From Actinomycetes bacterium (GTDB lineage: Bacteria; Actinomycetota; Actinomycetes; Propionibacteriales; Propionibacteriaceae), in assembly GCA_023412435.1 (NCBI GenBank), contig JAEYNS010000063.1:1-12060 (forward strand): a DNA stretch of 12,060 bases. Reading direction: 5' to 3'. The notes beneath the pieces are model-generated. The model searched no databases. It was not told the origin of the DNA and was given only the letters and a program-made list of their open reading frames with translations. Every line of letters begins with the position of its first letter. Position 1 is the stretch's first letter. Shown here piece by piece: positions 7,034-12,060 of the stretch. The position numbers and the translations under genes were made by a program.

Positions 7034-7789
7034 TCAGCCCAGCTCGTCGATCTCCCGGAGGGCGCGCGTCACCGCCTCCCGGTCGGGCGCGGTCAGGTCG
7101 TCGTGCTCGGCGATGGACGCCACGGCGTCCCTGGCCTCGGCAGCGCCGGGCGGATCGTCGAGTCGTAGCCGCAATTCGGCGAGGTAGGCCCACGCGGCGG
7201 CGGCCTCGGCGACGGCGGCGTCCGGGTGGCGCCGGAGCGCGGCAGCGCGCACCCGCTCGGCCTGGGCGTCGTCACCGTGGGAGTCCGCGATCACGACGGC
7301 GTGGTCGAGCGAGCGGGCAACCTGACCGCCGCCCTCGGAGACCCACTCCGTGCGGTCGTCCACCGAACGGGGCTGCTCGTGGGCGCCGGACGGCCTGCGG
7401 CTGACCCGGATCCAGTTCCCGTCGGGGTCGACGACGCTGAACCCGCTCAACCCGGCGTTGTTCGCGCGTCGCCGCGGCCTGGTGATGCGCGGCAGGCCGC
7501 TGAGCGGGATCCGTCCGTAGCGGGCGGACAAGCCCGCGGTGAAGAGGGAGTGCAGCGGCTCGGTGTCGGCGACGACGACGCCGCAGGTGCCGTGGTTCGC
7601 CTCAGGGGTGAGGCCGTCCAGCCCGTAGTAGTGGAGCACGACACCGCCCCGTTCGAGGGCCACGTACGGGTTCGGGCGGAGCTGGTGGTAGGTGACGGTG
7701 AGACCGAGCGCCGTCCAGAACTCCGCCGTCGCGTCGACGTCCCGGCACGGGAGCATCGGCACCATCACGGCGTCCTCGGCTGCGTCCAT
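7034..7789 (-). CDS. VOC (glyoxalase/bleomycin-resistance-like) protein with a helical C-terminal extension
   Basis: A 251-residue two-part protein. Residues of about 9-132 are a single VOC unit of the bleomycin-resistance type: PMLPCRDVDATAEFWTALGLTV at the front, VVLHYYGLDG in the middle and FSVVDPDGNWIRVSRR at the end. Such domains bind hydrophobic ligands or metals; the ligand here is unknown. Residues of about 150-251 are strongly helical and Ala/Arg/Glu-rich, with TPR-like paired helices (AAALRRHPDAAVAEAAAAWAYLAEL, then AEARDAVASIAE). Twice the length of a normal VOC protein, it looks like a fusion. The ATG at 7789 has no close ribosome binding site, whereas GAGGA lies 7 nt before an in-frame ATG at 7765, so the shorter form is a real alternative. 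The gene lies 159 bp downstream of parC. Confidence 0.85.
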   Translation of the reverse strand: MDAAEDAVMVPMLPCRDVDATAEFWTALGLTVTYHQLRPNPYVALERGGVVLHYYGLDGLTPEANHGTCGVVVADTEPLHSLFTAGLSARYGRIPLSGLPRITRPRRRANNAGLSGFSVVDPDGNWIRVSRRPSGAHEQPRSVDDRTEWVSEGGGQVARSLDHAVVIADSHGDDAQAERVRAAALRRHPDAAVAEAAAAWAYLAELRLRLDDPPGAAEARDAVASIAEHDDLTAPDREAVTRALREIDELG

Positions 7790-7845
7790 CCCGCGACGCT
7801 ACCCCTGCGCCCGGCTCACGGGAACCCTCACCCGACCGGACGGAT

Positions 7846-7863
7846 GTCGCCGAGAACGGCGAC
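7846..7863 (-). terminator. Hairpin between parC and the VOC gene
   Basis: GTCGCCG (7846-7852) and CGGCGAC (7857-7863) form a perfect 7-bp stem with an AGAA loop; on the - strand the loop is TTCT. It lies between the parC 3' repeats and the VOC start codon. It may be a second terminator for parC or a structure in the VOC leader. No T run follows. Confidence 0.4.
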
Positions 7864-7889
7864 GAGCGTCCAGTCAGGAGGCGCAGGGT

Positions 7890-7952
7890 CCGTCCCCGTG
7901 GGCCGGGGAACCGTCCCCGTGACCCGGGGAACCGTCCCCGTGACCCGGTCAG
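7890..7952. repeat. Three tandem 21-bp repeats forming hairpins, at the 3' end of parC
   Basis: Units lie at 7890-7910, 7911-7931 and 7932-7952. Each begins CCGTCCCCGTG; the first two end CCGGGGAA, and the third ends CCGGTCAG because its tail overlaps the parC stop codon (7949-7951). Units 1 and 2 differ at only two positions (GG for AC after CCCCGTG). Each junction makes a stem CGGGGA/TCCCCG with loop ACCG, so the mRNA would carry two consecutive small hairpins directly after the parC stop. Acting as a terminator or 3'-end protector of the parC transcript is inference. Confidence 0.85.
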
Positions 7953-10384
7953 GGGTGGTAGCGGGAGCCGATCGCCGCGATCGGCTGGCCGGCGGGCGTG
8001 CCGGAGCCGTCGCGGCGGGAGTCGGGGGCGGGGAGCTCGATCGGGGATCCGCTGGCGGCGGACGCGACCGCGGGCTCCGGGCCGACCCAGGCCAGCAGCA
8101 GGGTGTCCTCGCCCTTCAGGAAGCGGTGGCAGCGCACCCCTCCGGTCGCCCTGCCCTTGCCCGGGAACTCCGCGAACCGGGTCACCTTCACGGTGCCCGG
8201 CTCGGTGCCCGGCAGGGCGCTCGACGAGCCAGCCACCGTCACGACCACGGCGTCGCTGACGGCCGAGGCGCCGAAGGACACCACCCGCGCGCCGGGGGAG
8301 AGCTTGATGCCGGCCATCCCGCCTCCGGCGCGTCCCTGGGGGCGCACCGCGCTGGCAGCGAAGTGCAGCAGCTGGGCGTCGGAGGTGACGAACACCAGCT
8401 CGTCGAGGTCGTGCAGCAGCTCGACAGCCCCGACCACCGAATCGCCGTCGTCGAGCCGAATCACCTCCCAGGCGTCCTTGCTGAGCAGGTCGGGGGTCAC
8501 CCGCTTCACCACGCCGGCGGCGGTGCCCAGCGCCCACCCGTAGGTGTCGGACGACAGGCTGGTGAGGGCGAGGATGCGTTCCCCCGGATGCAGGTCGATC
8601 ACCTCGCCCGCCAGCGAGCCGCCCTTCAGGTTGGGTGCGGACGCGGTCACCGGCACTGACGGCAGGTCGATCGCCTGGCAGCGGATCAGCCGTCCGGCAG
8701 TGGTGAGCGCGCCGTACTCGCCCCTGGCCGTGGTCCGTGCGGCGGAGAGCACGACATCGTGGACGGCGCGCGGCCCCGAGCTGGGCAGCGGGTCGGCAGT
8801 GTCGGCCCTGGCCAGCAGGCCCGCGGAGGAGAGAAGGACCCAGCACGGATCGTCGGCCACCTCCAGCGACGCCGACGCCGCCGTGACGGTGGTCCCCGCC
8901 GATTCCAGCAGAATGGTCCGGCGCGGCGTCCCGTGGGTGCGGGCCACCTCGTCCAGCTCGGCGGCAACGACCTCGCGCTGCCGGTCGTCGCTGTCGAGGA
9001 TCGCCTGCAGGTCGGCGATCGTGTTGAGCAGCTGCTCGCGCTCGGCCTCGAGCTCGATCCGGCTGAACCTGGTCAGCCGCCGCAGCTGCATGTCCAGGAT
9101 GTAGTTGGTCTGGGTCTCGGTCAGCTCGAAGGCCTCCATCAGGCGCACCCGCGCCTGGCCGGCGTCGTCCGAGCTGCGGATGATCGCGATCACGTCGTCG
9201 ATGTCGACGATCGCGATCAGCAGGCCGTCGACCAGGTGCAGCCGGTCGGACGCCTTGCCCAGCCGGAACGCCGAGCGCCGCCGGATCACCTCAAGGCGGT
9301 GGTCGAGGTAGACCTCGAGCATCTCCTTCAGGCCGAGCGTCGCGGGCTGGCCGTTGACAAGGGCAACCGCGTTGATGCCGAACGAGTCCTCCAGTTTGGT
9401 GAGCCGGTAGAGCTCCTCCAGCAGGGCCTCGGGGTTGATGCCGTTCTTGACCTCGATCACCAGCCGGGTTCCGTTGGCCAGGTCGGTCAGGTCCTTGATG
9501 TCGCTGATCCCGGTCAGCTTCTTGCTCTGGACCAGGGTCTTGACCTGCTCCATGATCCGCTCCGGGCCGACCATGTACGGCAGTTCGGACACGACGATGC
9601 CCTTGCGGCGGGCGTGCACCTGCTCGATACGCGCGCTCGCCCTGACCTTGAACACCCCGCGGCCGGTGGCATAGGCCTCCCGGATGCCGTCCAGCCCGAT
9701 GATCTTGCCGCCGGCCGGCAGGTCCGGGCCGGGGATGAAGCGCATCAGCTCGTCGACCCCGGCCTCAGGGTGGCGCAGCAGGTACTTGCAGGCCTGGACG
9801 GTCTCGACCAGGTTGTGCGGCGGGATGTTGGTGGCCATCCCGACCGCGATGCCCGTCGTCCCGTTCACCAGCAGGTTGGGGTAGGCCGCCGGCAGGACGA
9901 CCGGCTCGGTCTCCTCGCCGTCGTAGTTCGGACGGAAGTCGACGGTGTCCTCGCCGAGCCCTGCGGTCATCGCCACTGCGGCGGGTGCCATCCGGCACTC
10001 GGTGTACCGCATCGCTGCGGGGCCGGAGTCGAGCGAACCGAAATTGCCGTGCCCGTCCACCAGGGGCAGCCGCATCGCCCAGGGCTGGCCCAGGCGCACC
10101 AGGGCGTCGTAGATCGCGGCGTCGCCGTGCGGGTGCAGCTTGCCCATCACCTGGCCGACCACCCGCGCGCACTTGACGTGGGAGGAGTCGGGACGGATCC
10201 GCATCTCGTCCATGGTGTAGAGGATCCGGCGCTGCACCGGCTTCAGGCCGTCCCGGGCGTCCGGCAGCGCGCGGGAGTAGATCACCGAGTAGGCGTACTC
10301 CAGGTAGCTGGTCTCCATCTCGGCGGACACGTCGATGTCGACGATCCGTTCGGCCACCTCGTCGTCGGTGGGCGGCTTGACCAT
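7949..10384 (-). CDS. parC: DNA topoisomerase IV subunit A (type IIA topoisomerase cleavage subunit)
   Basis: An 811-residue GyrA/ParC-type subunit that cuts and rejoins DNA in a complex with ParE. The winged-helix region has DGLKPVQRRILYTM, then HPHGDAAIYDALVRLGQ (residues 84-100) and the catalytic tyrosine Tyr127 in AAMRYTEC. The tower and coiled-coil region includes DMQLRRLTRF, at the DNA-gate dimer interface. The C-terminal beta-pinwheel (from about residue 510) is degenerate. It has PQGRAGGGMAG where gyrases have the GyrA box QRRGGKG, which favours a decatenating topoisomerase IV over a supercoiling gyrase. Ala89 replaces the quinolone-contacting serine of E. coli GyrA. The ATG at 10384 follows AGGAG by 8 nt. 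The APP1-like gene ends 87 bp upstream. The gene runs toward parE, which is 3.4 kb away on the opposite strand. Confidence 0.95.
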   Translation of the reverse strand: MVKPPTDDEVAERIVDIDVSAEMETSYLEYAYSVIYSRALPDARDGLKPVQRRILYTMDEMRIRPDSSHVKCARVVGQVMGKLHPHGDAAIYDALVRLGQPWAMRLPLVDGHGNFGSLDSGPAAMRYTECRMAPAAVAMTAGLGEDTVDFRPNYDGEETEPVVLPAAYPNLLVNGTTGIAVGMATNIPPHNLVETVQACKYLLRHPEAGVDELMRFIPGPDLPAGGKIIGLDGIREAYATGRGVFKVRASARIEQVHARRKGIVVSELPYMVGPERIMEQVKTLVQSKKLTGISDIKDLTDLANGTRLVIEVKNGINPEALLEELYRLTKLEDSFGINAVALVNGQPATLGLKEMLEVYLDHRLEVIRRRSAFRLGKASDRLHLVDGLLIAIVDIDDVIAIIRSSDDAGQARVRLMEAFELTETQTNYILDMQLRRLTRFSRIELEAEREQLLNTIADLQAILDSDDRQREVVAAELDEVARTHGTPRRTILLESAGTTVTAASASLEVADDPCWVLLSSAGLLARADTADPLPSSGPRAVHDVVLSAARTTARGEYGALTTAGRLIRCQAIDLPSVPVTASAPNLKGGSLAGEVIDLHPGERILALTSLSSDTYGWALGTAAGVVKRVTPDLLSKDAWEVIRLDDGDSVVGAVELLHDLDELVFVTSDAQLLHFAASAVRPQGRAGGGMAGIKLSPGARVVSFGASAVSDAVVVTVAGSSSALPGTEPGTVKVTRFAEFPGKGRATGGVRCHRFLKGEDTLLLAWVGPEPAVASAASGSPIELPAPDSRRDGSGTPAGQPIAAIGSRYHP

Positions 10385-10400
10385 GTTCTCATCTCCTCGC

Positions 10401-10414
10401 GCCCCCTGTGGGGC
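10401..10414 (-). other. Small hairpin in the parC leader
   Basis: GCCCC (10401-10405) and GGGGC (10410-10414) form a 5-bp stem with loop CTGT, just upstream of the AGGAG ribosome binding site of parC on the - strand. CAGAAT (10426-10421, -) is a weak candidate -10 that would start transcription near it. The hairpin may influence translation or may be chance in GC-rich DNA. Confidence 0.3.
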
Positions 10415-10441
10415 CCCTTGATTCTGCCGCAGCCGAGCGCG

Positions 10442-10465
10442 GACGGTCGCGCGGACGCGCCCGTC
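10442..10465 (-). terminator. Terminator-like hairpin after the APP1-like gene
   Basis: GACGG (10442-10446) and CCGTC (10461-10465), with inner CGCG/CGCG around the loop CGGA, make a 9-bp stem with one mismatch (T10447/C10460). It starts 6 nt after the stop codon at 10472. No T run follows on the - strand. It probably separates this gene from parC, at least partly. Confidence 0.5.
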
Positions 10466-10471
10466 GTCAGG

Positions 10472-11506
10472 TCAGGCCAGCTCGGGCAGGTCGCGCAACT
10501 GGGCCAACAGGCCGCGACCGTCCGCCGCCCAGCGGACCGGGACGTCGGACGGCCGGTCCTCGTCCTCCTGGAGGGATGTGGGGGTGCCGTGGGCCAGCAC
10601 CTGCTCGGCCGGGGAGAGCTGGCGGATGGCGATCGCCCTGACGTTGTCGGGGGCCACCGCGGCGAACTCGCCGTAGATCGCCGGGTCGTGCTGGCCGTCG
10701 TCGCCGACCAGCAGCCAGCTGATGTTCGGGAAATCCCGGGTCAGCTGCAGCAGGGCCTCGCGCTTGTGCTGCAGCCCGGAGCGGAACCACCCGGTGTTGG
10801 TGGGCCCCCAGTCGGTCATCAGCATCGCCCCGGCCGGGTAGGCGTGCCGCTTCAGGAACCGGGAGAGGAAGGGGTGGGTGTTCCAGGCCCCGGTCGACAC
10901 GTAGACCAGCGGCGCCCCGGGGTGGGCAGCCAGCAGCTCGGTGTACAGCCGCGCCATACCCGGAACCGCCTGCCGCGCCGACTCGTCGCGGATGAAGCTG
11001 TTCCAGAACGCGATCAGCGGACGGGGCAGCAGGGTGGTGATCACCGTGTCGTCGATGTCGGACACGATCCCGAAGGTCTCGGCGTCGTCGATGACCTGTA
11101 CCGGGGCGAGTGCCTTCTTCGAGCCGGGGCTGCGGATCTCGACGGTCTGCCAGCCGGGCTGCAGCCCGTGGTCGCGCACCCGCAGGTCGATGTAGCCGCC
11201 CCGGTCGGTGACCGCCCTGATCTCCTGGCCTCCGATTCGCAGCACCACCGGCACCCGCACGCACGGCGCGGTGACGAAGTTCCGGAAACCGCGTCGCTTC
11301 ACGAACTCCTGGGTGGCCTTGCGCAGCGGGGTGCGGGCCCGCCGCGGCATCAGCACCACCCGGCCCAGGATCCGCACCGAGGCGCTGGTGCCGTAACCGG
11401 TGTAGCAGATGACGTGCTCCCGCCAGCCCAGCGAGCGCCACAGCCGTTCCCCGATCCGGTCGATCGCTTCCTCGATCCGCGCGGCGATGAAGGGGCGGGT
11501 GCTCAC
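10472..11506 (-). CDS. APP1-like phosphatase (DUF2183 family, HAD fold)
   Basis: A 344-residue protein of the DUF2183 family, whose yeast member App1 is a Mg-dependent phosphatidate phosphatase; the bacterial substrate is not established. Residues of about 25-140 hold the conserved N-terminal beta-rich region (CYTGYGTSASVRILGRV and LRVRDHGLQPGWQTVEI). The HAD-type catalytic domain follows: Asp150 and Asp152 in VSDIDDTVI, then VYVSTGAWN, AMLMTDWG, and LLVGDDGQHDPAIYGEFA with its metal-binding acidic residues. No signal peptide or membrane segment is obvious. The GTG at 11506 (STRPFIAARIEEAIDR) is chosen because family similarity begins there. It has no ribosome binding site but a -10-like TACTCT 7 nt upstream, suggesting a leaderless mRNA. 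The gene is divergent from the DUF5998 gene (90 bp). Confidence 0.92.
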   Translation of the reverse strand: MSTRPFIAARIEEAIDRIGERLWRSLGWREHVICYTGYGTSASVRILGRVVLMPRRARTPLRKATQEFVKRRGFRNFVTAPCVRVPVVLRIGGQEIRAVTDRGGYIDLRVRDHGLQPGWQTVEIRSPGSKKALAPVQVIDDAETFGIVSDIDDTVITTLLPRPLIAFWNSFIRDESARQAVPGMARLYTELLAAHPGAPLVYVSTGAWNTHPFLSRFLKRHAYPAGAMLMTDWGPTNTGWFRSGLQHKREALLQLTRDFPNISWLLVGDDGQHDPAIYGEFAAVAPDNVRAIAIRQLSPAEQVLAHGTPTSLQEDEDRPSDVPVRWAADGRGLLAQLRDLPELA

Positions 11507-11521
11507 GGGCGACAGAGTATG
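11506..11521 (-). promoter_or_regulatory. Probable leaderless promoter of the APP1-like gene
   Basis: On the - strand, overlapping -10-like hexamers CATACT (11521-11516) and TACTCT (11519-11514) precede the GTG start by 9 and 7 nt. There is no Shine-Dalgarno sequence. The arrangement mirrors that of parE. No clear -35 element was found. Confidence 0.4.
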
Positions 11522-11596
11522 CGATCCGTTCCCGCCGGGCGATGCGACCGGTCCAGGAATTCCCCTCGCGCGCGGTGGGCGTGGAAAGATGGCGCA
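11507..11596. promoter_or_regulatory. Divergent intergenic region between the APP1-like and DUF5998 genes
   Basis: These 90 bp separate two start codons that point apart. The left end holds the -10-like element of the APP1-like gene. For the + strand only the ribosome binding site GGAAAG, about 8 nt before ATG 11597, is clear; I see no convincing + strand -10/-35 pair and no operator-like dyad. Confidence 0.6.
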
Positions 11597-12060
11597 ATGA
11601 GTCCACGCCCCGGTCTGGCGCTGCCCGCGTCGCTCGTCGAGGAGATCCGCGACTGCGGCTACTTCCCCGAACTGATCGCGGACGCCATCTCGCTGGCGCG
11701 CGGAGCCGAACCGGTGGAGGCCCACCTCGTCCACCACGAGGCGACCTTCAGCCAGGACGAGATCCAGCGCCACCTGTCCGTCCTCCTGCTGACCCCGACC
11801 CGGCTGGTGGTGGGGCACACCGACGAGAACGCCGCCCCCGGCGAGCCGATGCGCGCGGTGACCACCACCGAGTCCGTGCCGCTGGGCAGAGTCGGCTCGG
11901 TGGCGCTGAGCCAGGTGGTCGACCACCCCGAGTCCTACGGCACCCGCAAGTCGCGCGTGGTGGAGGCGTGGCTGACCATCAGCTGGGGCACGACGCGGCG
12001 CATCGAGCTCGAGCCGGCCCGGTGCGGTGACCCGAACTGCGAGGCCGACCACGGCTACAG
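11597..12060 (+). CDS. DUF5998 family protein (partial, 5' end)
   Basis: An open frame starts at ATG 11597 and is still open at the window edge, giving 154 complete codons. It begins MSPRPGLALPASLVEEIRDCGYFPEL. It continues with VEAHLVHHEATF, RHLSVLLLTPTRLVVGHTDE, ESVPLGRVGSVALSQVVDHPE, WLTISWGTTRRIELEPA and CGDPNCEADHGY. These match the actinobacterial family that I recognise as DUF5998, of unknown function. The CGDPNCEADHGY segment, with two Cys and one His, could bind a metal, but this is inference. Homologues are about 190-210 residues, so some 40-50 residues lie beyond the edge. Third codon positions are almost all G or C. A GGAAAG ribosome binding site precedes the start. In other actinomycetes the gene often precedes an alkaline phosphatase/phosphodiesterase-type gene, which cannot be checked here. 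Confidence 0.85.
   Translation, partial: MSPRPGLALPASLVEEIRDCGYFPELIADAISLARGAEPVEAHLVHHEATFSQDEIQRHLSVLLLTPTRLVVGHTDENAAPGEPMRAVTTTESVPLGRVGSVALSQVVDHPESYGTRKSRVVEAWLTISWGTTRRIELEPARCGDPNCEADHGY

Noticed and set aside
5782..7404. Open frame of 540 codons on the + strand opposite the EEP and VOC genes
   Set aside because: The opposite strand encodes a full EEP active site and a VOC domain; this frame is a composition artefact.
7890..7952. CRISPR array
   Set aside because: The 21-bp units are directly adjacent with no unique spacers, and there are no cas genes.
7226..8846. Overlapping open frames on both strands (477 codons +, 414 codons -) across the parC/VOC junction
   Set aside because: They run through the tandem repeat and intergenic hairpin, conflict with parC and the VOC gene, and give low-complexity products.
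10441..10460. Direct repeat GCGCGGACG in the gap between parC and the APP1-like gene
   Set aside because: It is explained by the arms of the terminator-like hairpin and simple CG-rich sequence.
11507..12052. N-terminal extension of the APP1-like protein by 182 codons
   Set aside because: The extension is antisense to the DUF5998 gene, crosses the divergent intergenic region and shows no conserved sequence; family similarity starts at the GTG at 11506.

Overview
The window is about 70% GC, and its genes use almost only G or C at third codon positions. Together with a second, topoisomerase IV-like pair (parE, parC), a DUF7455 zinc-ribbon protein, a DUF5998 protein and two genes that look leaderless, this points to a chromosomal segment of a high-GC actinomycete. 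A propionibacterial relative is possible, but the family is a guess. There are no transposases, integrases, tRNAs, rRNAs, CRISPR arrays or phage genes.

Layout, left to right. A 3' end of an unidentified + strand gene (to 104) meets a convergent S9-family peptidase (108-2015, -). Next comes a tiny DUF7455 protein (2086-2277, -), with a strong terminator hairpin between it and the peptidase. A 189-bp divergent intergenic region (2278-2466) separates it from parE (2467-4545, +). Six genes then run on the - strand. From high to low coordinates they are an APP1-like phosphatase (DUF2183; 11506-10472), parC (10384-7949), a VOC protein with a helical tail (7789-7034), an endonuclease/exonuclease/phosphatase-fold enzyme (6951-5839), a beta-carbonic anhydrase (5816-5325) and a membrane-anchored SRPBCC protein (5220-4573). 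The 5' part of a DUF5998 gene diverges from the APP1-like gene and runs off the right edge (11597 onward).

How the genes work together. ParE (ATPase and Toprim) and ParC (DNA cleavage/rejoining, Tyr127) should form one A2B2 type IIA topoisomerase, a decatenase. The two genes face each other across four short, functionally unrelated genes. Only the endonuclease-fold and carbonic anhydrase genes (22-bp gap) are close enough to argue strongly for cotranscription. The other gaps are 82-159 bp and several hold hairpins.

No clearly new multi-gene system is visible. The parts most worth a second look are non-coding. One is the dyad-rich control region between the DUF7455 gene and parE, with an ECF-sigma-like promoter facing DUF7455 and a leaderless promoter for parE. 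Another is a three-copy 21-bp tandem repeat of hairpins starting at the parC stop codon. The function of the DUF7455 protein itself is also unknown.
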